From: Gracilaria gracilis
Taxonomy: Eukaryota > Rhodophyta > Florideophyceae > Gracilariales > Gracilariaceae
DNA length: 64,000 bases
Direction: 5' to 3'
NCBI GenBank assembly: GCA_030374805.1
Contig: JARGSG010000266.1
Coordinates: 1 to 64,000, forward strand
Shown here: in pieces, positions 10,901 to 18,319 of the stretch
Position numbering within the stretch: position 1 is the stretch's first letter
Layout of the letters: the number at the start of each line of letters is the position of its first letter
The notes under the pieces: model-generated
What the model was told of the DNA's origin: nothing
Database searches by the model: none
Seen by the model: only the letters and a program-made list of their open reading frames with translations
Made by a program: the position numbers and the translations under genes

Positions 10901-11691
10901 CGGACAAGAGCGTGCGCGTGTGGGACGCTGACAGCGGCCGAGCGGTGGGGGAGCCGCTCGTTGGGCACACAAACTTTGTGCGTTGCGTAGCTTGGAGCGC
11001 CGATGGAAAACGTGTGGCGTCGGGCGGAAGTGACAAGAGCGTGCGACTGTGGGATGTGGACAGCGGGCAAGCGCTGGGAGCGCCGCTGATTGGTCACGAG
11101 AACGTCGTGCGCAGTGTGGCGTGGAGCGCGGATGGGACGCAGGTGGTGTCCGGCTCAGCAGACCACACGGTGCGCGTGTGGACGGTGCACAGCGAGCGGC
11201 GTTTGACACACACAATGTCGGCTCACGACGACGACGTGTACTGCGTGGCGTGGAGCTACGACGGCAAGTGGGTAGTGTCCGGGTCGAGGGACAAAACTGT
11301 TCGCGTGTGGAATATGGCGAACGGAGAGGAGGTAGCGCGGCCGCTGCAGCACGACGCGGCGGTCGGGGAGGTGGGCCTGAACGAGGACGGGTCGTACGTT
11401 GTGTCGCGGGAGTGGGAGACAAGAAAGGGAAGGATTTGGCGCGTGGGCGACGGTGCGTGCGTTGCGACGAGTGACGACGAGGCGTGGGGCGCCAAGCTGC
11501 GCGCGCTGCAGCAGCAGCGCCTTTCCACCTCCAGACACGCCGAGGGCTGGAGCGGGAGCCGTGCAGTGACGCATCGGCAGGTGGACGGCAGCGACGTGCG
11601 GCTCGGAACGAGCGACGGCTTCGTGGATCGCTTCGGTGAGCTGTGGTACTCGGACTCCGAATTTGGGCACTGCAGAATAATTACGGAGTGA
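7945..11691 (+). CDS. NB-ARC plus WD40 STAND NTPase, receptor-like
   Basis: 1,248 residues. The NB-ARC ATPase has a P-loop GMGGVGKT at 51-58, Walker B LLLIDDIW near 135-142, RNBS-B-like SRLVYTTR at 163-170 and GLPVAL at 228-233, then a winged-helix-like region. After a less conserved middle come about 12 WD40 units of roughly 43 residues (GHTxxVxCVAWSxDGxxVASGSxDxxVRVWD), from about residue 680 to 1170, enough for two propellers. This is the Apaf-1/HET-type layout in which ligand sensing by the WD40 part releases the ATPase for oligomerisation. A role in recognition of non-self or cell death is inference. The repeats are alike at DNA level (period 129 bp) and GC rises strongly towards the 3' end. 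The last codons (EFGHCRIITE) lie in a 50-bp sequence repeated at 12845. No intron is needed. In-frame stop upstream at 7936-7938. Confidence 0.85.
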   Translation: MHHAYVPDCNVPLNPPRLVLDYGTTSTCEGELKAAVLQEGNSRIVGVVAVGMGGVGKTCALRGLAEVQDIKRRFTGGVLYIQLGNHATLSQVITGIAKLVQLTGNESLAERLKGSKDLQEAVDAARTWFRNQTCLLLIDDIWLVNGISTTVPRVLATLLSGNSRLVYTTRSQKLMDACDKNIEFKALETYSNKAREMLMEHAKFERKVSLAQRSEEAVRGLLRICNGLPVALGVVGETVRRESRQWKDDVERSWEHVYHRILSKEQNIADCDAEAYGSVRIIVDSSLDFLQSDRDDISFDEMFRAFCVVEKQQRVPIHMLRNLWGFCDVERTDEVAKAFDEVNLVRRFRLNSDVWVQLHDVILDIALRKASERYEVKTCWRSLVDNYIGHEKCVGEEAQKAEVKAPSEEGGVESLSREKSCLKRWYRKMCCYNVSGTIDESSEQAVEEVELRAEIESGKWKWWNMRNDDYIRDNVCRALRGAGYEKQLLWLLLQPEWIVDRLVYNGISAVERDLSVGKKVAEVHEGGNDELVRHMEMVRRAARMGCTFVLENNTVREAWFQIHGRLLSFSTVCETTKQFVAEMEARAPKPWAKASVGFLQRASTTSLDIVKVYGYAYSVQMDEERLSCCWVNGTRVGVTQYNLASGFSETQRQECDEIGTRLGTYVLQNCVELSSNLKIVVIGLSHGTIWIWNTETGQTTQSRNCHDDDVMCVAVSDDGSLIASGSLDKTVRVWEASSGSSVGHALVGHTRSIDCVAWSSDGRRVASGSRDGTIRVWNVESREVVGQALVGHTDFVKCVAWSVDGKRIVSGSNDRSVRVWDVEGGQQVGAALVGHGGWVLCASWSADGTRVASCSRDSSVRVWDVSSGQIVGQPLVGHTNSVYCVRWNGNGRQIVSGSTDGSARVWAPGESGESVAQAQCGHTAPVHCVTLNRNETRALSGSDDCTVRMWDVRSGAAVGEAFVGHTATMLCVAWSADERRFASGGADKSVRVWDADSGRAVGEPLVGHTNFVRCVAWSADGKRVASGGSDKSVRLWDVDSGQALGAPLIGHENVVRSVAWSADGTQVVSGSADHTVRVWTVHSERRLTHTMSAHDDDVYCVAWSYDGKWVVSGSRDKTVRVWNMANGEEVARPLQHDAAVGEVGLNEDGSYVVSREWETRKGRIWRVGDGACVATSDDEAWGAKLRALQQQRLSTSRHAEGWSGSRAVTHRQVDGSDVRLGTSDGFVDRFGELWYSDSEFGHCRIITE

Positions 11692-11710
11692 ATTGGTCGC
11701 GGAATAATTA
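11661..11710 (+). repeat. 50-bp direct repeat, copy 1
   Basis: Begins atttgggcactgcagaataa and ends gcggaataatta. It is identical at 49 of 50 positions to 12845-12894, and it encodes the last residues and stop of the WD40 protein plus 3' flank. Confidence 0.9.
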
Positions 11711-12844
11711 CCTAATAGCAAATAGCAAAGTGCTACCAACAAACGGGCTGAGCTTGGTACAAGCTTGAAATGTACCGCTTGTGCCCTAATTTTACGAGCA
11801 AACGTGGAGCCGCGTAGCGTCTTCATTTTGAATAGAACAATGTGGGCGTCGTTGTTGAATAACAGAAGCAAAAAATGAGACGCGTGGTGAAAACGGAGCA
11901 CAACGTGTGAAAGCAACAACAAGCACAGTTTGTGAAATACCAAGGACCAGGAGAGCGGAGCAAACGAAGGCGCTTTTGGTGGCAGCGCACTCGTAGCCGT
12001 CAAATGAGCACGTGTTACCGCTAGTGCAGGCGGCTGCAATTGCTGATGTGAGCGGAATTGTGCGTGTACCATGTACAACGTGGCTGCGCCCTTGGCCAGC
12101 GCTTGTGAGCTGGGCAACCGAGTATACGTGGCCATTGGGCCCAGTGCACACGCAGGCCCACGGGTGCAGCGAGCGCGCGTGGCACACACATATCTGCCGT
12201 ATCTATGGCGGCGCTGCGCGCGACCTTTGTCGTCCTCAAAGCGGCGCGGCGCGGCGCGCGCGGCTCGAGACCGCCGCTGCTTGCAGCCGCGCGACGACCC
12301 CTCACTTGGGGGTGGCCACCACCGCCTCCACGCGTACAAATGCAACAACAACAACAACAACAACAACGACGACGACGACGACGACCACCACCACACCGTC
12401 GCCGCCGCCGCCGGGTGTGACCGGCCCCACACACCACGCCACGCGCGCGCCCCGCCGCGCACGCGCCCCCCGCCATGCCCTTCATCGTCAGCGCAGCGCC
12501 GGCCGCGGCCCGCCGTCAGCGCGGCGCCTGCGCGGCGCGCGCGGCGCGGCCGTCAACGCCGTCGCCTCTACGCGCGTCGCCGCGCGCCCCGCTCATCGCG
12601 CCACGCACGCGCAGTTCCTTCATCCCGCCGGGCGCGTCGTCGTTTATCGCCGGCGCCGGCGCCGCCGGCGCCGCCGCCGCTGGTCGCCACCGGCGGTTGA
12701 CTGCGCGCACCACCATGCGCAGCAGCATGTGGCGCGCCTGCGACATTGCGCACATCTGCGTGGTGGGCGGCAGCAACGCGGCGCAGGTAGCGTTCCTACC
12801 GTTGGTAAAGGTTACGGGCCGCGCTGCTGTCGCACGCGCACGCG
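11711..12844. other. GC-rich low-complexity spacer between direct repeats
   Basis: Contains no convincing gene. Long ORFs on both strands are by-products of GC-rich and triplet-repeat composition (poly-N, poly-D, poly-Q, poly-R or poly-L readings). CG-rich palindromic runs occur near 12645-12680. Confidence 0.55.
12338..12398. repeat. Triplet microsatellite AAC-GAC-CAC
   Basis: About eight to nine caa/aac units are followed by about five to six gac units and a few cac units, an uninterrupted compound trinucleotide repeat of roughly 60 bp. Confidence 0.8.
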
Positions 12845-12894
12845 ATTTGGGCACTGCAGAATAATTACGGAGTGAATTGGGCGCGGAATAATTA
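12845..12894 (+). repeat. 50-bp direct repeat, copy 2
   Basis: Near-identical copy of 11661-11710, 1,184 bp downstream and in the same orientation. A plus-strand ORF ending at 12875 again terminates FGHCRIITE, so the coding end of the WD40 gene is duplicated here. Confidence 0.9.
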
Positions 12895-13028
12895 TTACAG
12901 ACTTACAGCCGCGTTGTCCCATCCACACGTTGTCCACACGTTAGTGAGTCATAGGTGGGAGTAAAACGACTGAGCTAAACCAGAACACTCACCCATTTAT
13001 ACCACAAGTAACTTTATGTCGATGAGAT

Positions 13029-13334
13029 TCAAATCGAACACCCAACACAGTTTTGCACGCCGCTGGTTTGCACCTTGTGCTCGCCGTCGGCAACCATGCA
13101 AGTCTCGTTGTCCGCGCATCTGCGTCGCCGGCGCTCGCCCCGCAGCCAAGTGCTTGCAAAACGGGACGTCGCCGTCCGCGTCCGTTGCAGCAGCGAGAAT
13201 ATGAAGATGGTGGAGCAGTTGGCGAACGGCGGGTCGAATTCCATAAACCTCTTCTTGGAGAGCATATGTGGACGCGCTGACACTCCAAGGATGAGCGCAA
13301 CCAGCCACACGGAGATAAGCACTGTAGGGCTCAT
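13029..13334 (-). CDS. Small putative secreted protein
   Basis: The start is chosen at the ATG at 13334, which gives a textbook signal peptide (MSPTVLISVWLVALILGVSA, cleavage before RPH); an in-frame ATG 33 nt upstream would only add a hydrophilic leader. The mature part is about 81 residues, basic in the middle (RGERRRRRC), with Cys in NETCMVAD, QNCVGCSI and FANCST. No family was recognised. Frames on the other strand overlap but lack a signal sequence. The protein could be extracellular or a chance ORF in GC-rich DNA. Confidence 0.4.
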   Translation of the reverse strand: MSPTVLISVWLVALILGVSARPHMLSKKRFMEFDPPFANCSTIFIFSLLQRTRTATSRFASTWLRGERRRRRCADNETCMVADGEHKVQTSGVQNCVGCSI

Positions 13335-13379
13335 TGTAGCGGCTGCTTTGGATGCAGAGGATTGCAACTAGTTGTGATA

Positions 13380-13720
13380 TGGTGAGTTGGCCTACGTTTG
13401 GATGTGTAGGAGTAGTGCGTGTGGGAAGCAATCGCGGAGGAGTGCAGTCAGCCTTTTAAACAGTTCGGATCAAAGTTCCCACCAAACAGTTGTATCCAGG
13501 TTGAAGCCTTCAGGCAACCTGGAAGCACGTTCTGGATGGAAGCTGATCAAGTGGTAAACTGCTTCAATATGTGCACAGCATTTCGGCTGCACCTACTGAT
13601 AATTACAACTGTTTATAAAGTGTATACAAGCCGGAGGAGAGGCACCAAAGTGCCCCAATAGGCAAATCCTTGCCAAAACTGGATACTTTGAAAGTATGCT
13701 AAGCATTCAAAGTAACCAAA
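13380..13720. repeat. Second hairpin cluster
   Basis: Perfect inverted pairs are crowded here: aaacagttgta (13484-13494) with tacaactgttt (13604-13614) enclosing ccaggttg/caacctgg (13496-13503 with 13515-13522); then ggcac/gtgcc (13641-13654), ggcaa/ttgcc (13661-13674) and atactt/aagtat (13683-13697). The last overlaps actttgaa/ttcaaagt (13685-13713). The style matches the clusters at 5.96 and 29.6 kb. Confidence 0.5.
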
Positions 13721-15005
13721 AACTGCGTTTATAACAATTTGTAGTTTTTTCATGTTGAGAATTTTAATCATCTAAAGAAAAAGATGTTGACCTTGTACAT
13801 GATCGAAAGAAGCTTTCCGAAAAATACCTGCTACTTCTTTTATATCACGTCATGGTTCTAGAAAAGTATCTCCATATTCGAAAGCTCTATTAACATAACT
13901 TTGACACAGATTTGATGTCAAAGCATTACGTTTCGAAGCGATTTTTACTTTATATTTGTTCAACTGTTAACCTTTGTAAACAGTAAACGCCGAAAAAAAA
14001 CTACTTTGTGTAGAAATTAGGCAACATGTACACTTCTTGTAGAAAGTATGTATATTTCAAACGGGACTGTAATACTCGTGTTGGACATAGCTGAAACGAA
14101 ACATTTTTATATTGTGTATGTAGGCAATAAGGTTTATACCATATGCTGCGATAAACTGGTTTGCAGAAATCATTAAATACTTTGGTACTTGCTTGAAAAC
14201 TCGTTTCGAAACTTAAGAAAAGTTTTATATATTTAATGCAAAATCCCTTCAAATATTCATTTACATTTCAGCAAAATCTGGTCTCTTTTTGTCTAAATAA
14301 TAAGGCTTATTTACGTAACTGTTAGTTTTTAGTATATGTGTTCTTGTAATGTAATATGCTTTTTGACACAACAATGCAGAATTTAAACCATAAAGACTGG
14401 TTGGTTATAATTATCCCAAAATTGTCGTTCAACTCGTTTGACAAAAATATAAAAGAAGCTTAGATATGGTACTGAAGTTAAAGTTACCCAAAATCTCTGT
14501 TGTCTTGTAAATGTTTTAGGCGATTAACTATTTTTGAAAGCGATTTAGATGCTGTTGTCTGTACGGTTCTTGTCGCGGTTGGATCCTATATCTTTGAATC
14601 ACTACTAACGCCGATTTTCCTTACAAAGTACTCAGTAACCTACCAATACCTCCCGCAGAAACTGAAAACAGCAGCTCAGTTCTAGCAAAGTAGTTGCTGA
14701 TATTGAATTTATAATGAAAGATGTTTTCTTGCCAAGATGATCTTGGTCAACAACGTGGCGCCAGTCGTCGGTGGCTTTCCAGGACGCAATTGCCAATAAG
14801 ATGCTCGGTTTCTATCGTTTGTGAAGAATACAATGTCGAACGGCGCCATAATTAATACTCGTATTTGGTCTGGATACATAGCAAGTTGGTGGGCTCGGTG
14901 AAACCGCCAGTGCCGTAGGCTTTGTAAAGATGGGCATGTCTAGCCAGTCTCTTCAATGATGCTGTTTGTAACTGCAACGATAGCTACACCCCAGAAATAG
15001 TACAA
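13721..15005. other. AT-rich intergenic
   Basis: No ORF of note, no repeat with clear ends and no RNA gene recognised. Composition switches sharply to GC-rich after about 15.25 kb. Confidence 0.5.
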
Positions 15006-15130
15006 ATGAATACTCACATGGCATTCATGCACAGAAATTCCGTACTACCTGCTTTCATACATTTCGACCCAGGAGGCTGTTCTCACCACTCGAATTCGAT
15101 ACATGAACGCACCAAACACCCAGATTTTGC

Positions 15131-15622
15131 ATGCGCAGATACTTTGAGCGACATACTGGCGTTTGGATGGGAGCCGGTCCTGGTTTTGGAGACGTGTTTT
15201 ACACCTGTGAATGTCAGCAGCATGGAGATATTCCAAATGACTGCAGTACGTGGTCCAGCACAGTGTTGGCGCCCGAGGGGCGGCGCACAGCACGTGACGC
15301 GGCGCGATGCCCGACAGCTGCAGCAGCTTGGCGCTACGGCCCGGCGCTCAGGTTGAGCTCGCGGCGCACGCACGGCGCTTACTGCAGTGGGCTGCTGGAA
15401 CAGCTGTGCACGTGTACGCCCAATGCGCGTGTGCAACTGGCAACACGGGGCAACGTGTGCGGCGTGTGCTATATTTACAGAAAGTGCGCCGCGCAGCACG
15501 TGCCGAACGACGGGCCGAACGGCGCCGGCTGCACCGTGGTGCCCAGCAGATGCAGCGTGACGGCGTGCGAGACCACGAAGCGCGCCGAGTGCGGCAGCGC
15601 CGTCGCGTCTTACACCGTGTAG
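15131..15622 (+). CDS. Possible Cys-rich protein
   Basis: A 163-residue frame with ordered Cys: FYTCECQQHGDIPNDCSTW, then YCSGLLEQLCTCTPN, GNVCGVCYIYRKC, GCTVVPSRCSVTACETTKR. The first codon is not certain. The same frame continues past its stop into a repeat-rich tail (DSAG units from the 12-bp tandem repeat at 15665). The middle is GC-rich and Arg/Ala-rich and may be noise or an intron. Other frames in this GC-rich block are shadows. No family was recognised. Confidence 0.35.
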   Translation: MRRYFERHTGVWMGAGPGFGDVFYTCECQQHGDIPNDCSTWSSTVLAPEGRRTARDAARCPTAAAAWRYGPALRLSSRRTHGAYCSGLLEQLCTCTPNARVQLATRGNVCGVCYIYRKCAAQHVPNDGPNGAGCTVVPSRCSVTACETTKRAECGSAVASYTV

Positions 15623-15664
15623 CGCTGCACGTCGCGCAGCGACGAGCCGTTCGACGGCGACAGC

Positions 15665-15712
15665 GACAGCGCTGGCGACAGCGCTGGCGACAGCGCTGGC
15701 GACAGCGCTGGC
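15665..15712 (+). repeat. 12-bp tandem repeat, four units
   Basis: Four exact copies of gacagcgctggc. Read in the frame of the preceding Cys-rich ORF they give D-S-A-G units. Confidence 0.85.
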
Positions 15713-16365
15713 GGTCGCGGCGGCACGGGCTAGCACACGAGGCACAGCCCGGTCTGCATCGTGCAGAGTGCAGCGCGCCAGCGCGGGGTCCGGGCACACG
15801 ATGGGCGTGGCGTGCATCGCGCAGGCGCGCGGTTTCATGCGCGCTAACTGAGACAGCTGTCTGCGCTAAGAAGTTACGGCGGCGGCGTAGGTGTGCACCT
15901 TAAATGTAGCGCCGCTGCCGAAGAGAATGTTCTCGCGCGAGCGAGCTCGCCCGTGCGTCATGGCGCGTGGTGAACGCCGCCGCCGACGGCGCCATTAGAA
16001 AGCGCGATGGCCGTTTGATTTGTTGCTAGCGCGACAAACGCAGCTGCCGCCTTCGTGTACCGTTCCGACGCGCGGTGCCCGTGCGGCCGAGGGGAGCGCG
16101 CTGCCAACATTTTTGTGCTCGGCTGCCGGCGCGCCGCTCTGTTCACTCATGCCGCGCTTGTTCCAGGCCGCCTGCAGCCGCAGCACTATCGCCGGCGCTC
16201 GCGAGTGTGGGCGCGCATGCGCTGATTCGCTGCCGCGGCGCCAATAGCACTGTGCCTTCGCGTGTAGCGATACCGTTGTAGCGCTCACACCTTCGGCAAC
16301 CACTTTCAGAGAAAGCGACATAATCACAACTCCTCGTAGAGTTGTAAAGTGTTACTTGGCTAGTG
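15713..16365. other. GC-rich intergenic
   Basis: Only compositional ORFs on both strands. No supported gene. Confidence 0.4.
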
Positions 16366-16428
16366 CTACGTAATCTGCAGAGAATTCTACGTAATATATA
16401 GAGTATGCTACGTAATATGTAGATAATC
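16366..16428. repeat. 21-bp period repeat with TACGTA cores
   Basis: The 9-mer ctacgtaat begins at 16366, 16387 and 16408, exactly 21 bp (two helical turns) apart. The units are otherwise AT-rich and partly diverged. The palindromic core and helical phasing would suit a protein-binding site array, which is inference. Confidence 0.6.
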
Positions 16429-17027
16429 GTTTTTGTAGGAAAGTGCTTCCCAAACGAGAAACAATCTACGTCATAAAAGACGTTGAGAACGAGCCTCCAA
16501 GAGAATCGTCCGGCAGCTTTGTTGCTCACTTCAAAGTAAGCGCCTACAAGCGCTAACACCCACACGCCATGTCGGCGTGCAATGCGCGCGCGCACAATGC
16601 TCCTGCTGTCGCAAACATTTTCACCTCTTTCGTCTTCCTTCCAATCACAAACCTCCGCCCCAACTCTGCGAGTCCGTGCACACGCCGCTCGTTCGTATTA
16701 ACTAAACGCTCGTAGATACTCGTAGCACGCGTAGAGAACACACCGCTTAACCTTGTTTGCCGCATAATTCCCCTCACTTTCGCCATGTTTTAAAGTATTT
16801 TCCTGCCTTTGACCCATTGTTCAGTGATGCTCCCCGTCATTTCAACTATCCCAACTACAGAACATAGATCATGGGTTACAATTACATCAATTTATATTGC
16901 ACTAATTCCGCCACCAATCCTCGAACTACACAACAGGCTTCACTCGAAGGTTTCAGGCAGACGACCCCGCTGATGTTGAGGCGTCGTTCAACGAATTGAA
17001 GAGCAGCCAAATGGCCGGAATGCAGGT

Positions 17028-17261
17028 TGTTGGAGCAACCCCAGTTCCCAGCATTTTCTGTCTCAATTACTGTAATACAAACGTTGTACTACAAGCCAAG
17101 TCACGCTTGATCACCGTTATCGGCTTGTAGCTAACGCTCATCAGAGACAGTGGCTAGCTTGTAATTCAGTCCTCAGTTGTAGATGTAGTTCTACAAAGTA
17201 TATAAAAGGGGTGTCAGCCGGCCTTTCCCTCCATCTGGAGAAGACCAGGCTTTATTCAACA
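17028..17261 (+). repeat. LTR-like sequence, possibly solo
   Basis: Starts TGTTGGAG and ends TTCAACA, giving 5-bp inverted ends TGTTG/CAACA. It contains a strong TATA box (gtatataaaagg, about 17198-17209) about 50 bp before the end and 234 bp in total. A gag-like reading (DPADVEASFNELKSSQMAGM) runs into it from about 16.93 kb. No flanking duplication or primer-binding site was found, so this may be a worn copia remnant. Confidence 0.3.
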
Positions 17262-18193
17262 TCATTCTATGACAGTTACTCATCAAGCAAGCTTGAAGAC
17301 GGAAGCTATGGCCTTTCACAACCTAATTGGAAGCGCGCGTTGGCAATCGCCGCAAAGACCGGGAACACCTCTGTCACAATGTGGGTTGGTATTGTGGACA
17401 GAGCCAATCGTACTCAGGCCAATCGTACTCAGCCGTGGGGAGAGGAACAACTCTGCCCATATCTGACTTAACTTTGCTGAAGACGTTCGACAGTGACGGA
17501 TGTTGTATTTCGTCGCTACAACTCTGCAGATTAGGAGGACGCGCGCGGCGGAAAGCAAGCGGAGGGAAGACGCGGCGCATAAGCTTTACAGCAGTGGGAG
17601 GTGGGTAAGCGGCGAGAGCGCTGACGATATGTCGCGCGCACGGGCGGCTGTGCGGCGTGAGCGTCCCAGTGAAGGACAAGGGACAAGTCGTATCAAGCGG
17701 CAGCGGGCGGTACCGACTGGCGCTTGCGTCTGCTGACAAATCGTCTGCTTGGCGACAGCTTGTGCGTCCATTTGCGACATTTCGTCCGCCGCGCGCTTGT
17801 TCTGCGCGCCCATTGGCTGTCAGCCACCGAAGCGCTGTGATCTCCCAGCCACTCCGTGTGCCTTCCCAAGTGTGTCGCTTTGGCTGCGCTCACCACCGTG
17901 CCTGTGCTCCCGCGAGCGACTGGAGCACGGTGTCAGCATAGCTCGCTGCAGCGCTTTCCTTTCCGCTCCGACAGATAACGAATATCTACTTGCCAGAGCC
18001 AAGTGCTATACAGCTGGCGGTGTTCAACAAGGTCGCATATGATCCGGGAGCGTGAAATGTACAGTAACTTTATACCGAGATGTAGGCGAGTGGCACAAAT
18101 TCAACTACTTGCGAAGGGCACATGATGACAAACAAATTCGAACGAATATAGTGCAAAAGTACGGTAAATGGTTGTTGGGCCATCAACGTGGTG
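17262..18193. other. Intergenic, no supported gene
   Basis: GC-rich 17.5-17.95 kb with compositional ORFs only. The last 150 bp before the copia insertion hold ctttatac near 18068, about 125 bp ahead of the interrupted ATG. It may be the promoter of the secreted ORF at 22868. Confidence 0.4.
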
Positions 18194-18198
18194 GAATG
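18194..18198. repeat. Target-site duplication GAATG (left)
   Basis: GAATG immediately flanks the left LTR and recurs at 22866-22870. Confidence 0.9.
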
Positions 18199-18296
18199 TG
18201 TGAGTGGAAGACACTGACTGTCACTTTTACTTTCGTCTCGCCGTCGTCGTCTGCCATTATGTACTGTTCCGCTTCTCACTGTAATGCTGTTTGACG
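18199..18296 (-). repeat. Copia 1 3' LTR (98 bp)
   Basis: On the plus strand it begins tgtgagtggaagacactgac and ends ctgtttgacg. About 95 of 98 bases match the partner at 22768. Confidence 0.9.
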
Positions 18297-18319
18297 TCTG
18301 GAAAATGTGATGCAGTAAA

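Noticed and set aside
11155-12462. 435-codon minus-strand ORF
   Set aside because: Antisense shadow of the WD40 repeats continuing into the triplet repeat. Composition is poly-Ser/Leu and Arg with no domain.
12012-12875. 287-codon plus-strand ORF in the GC-rich block
   Set aside because: It is built from poly-Thr, poly-Ala and Arg runs due to the triplet repeat and GC bias. All six frames are open here, and only its last residues (duplicated WD40 gene end) are meaningful.
15083-15838. 251-codon minus-strand ORF
   Set aside because: Ala/Val/Arg-rich reading of GC-rich DNA and the 12-bp repeat. The plus-strand Cys-ordered frame is the better candidate.
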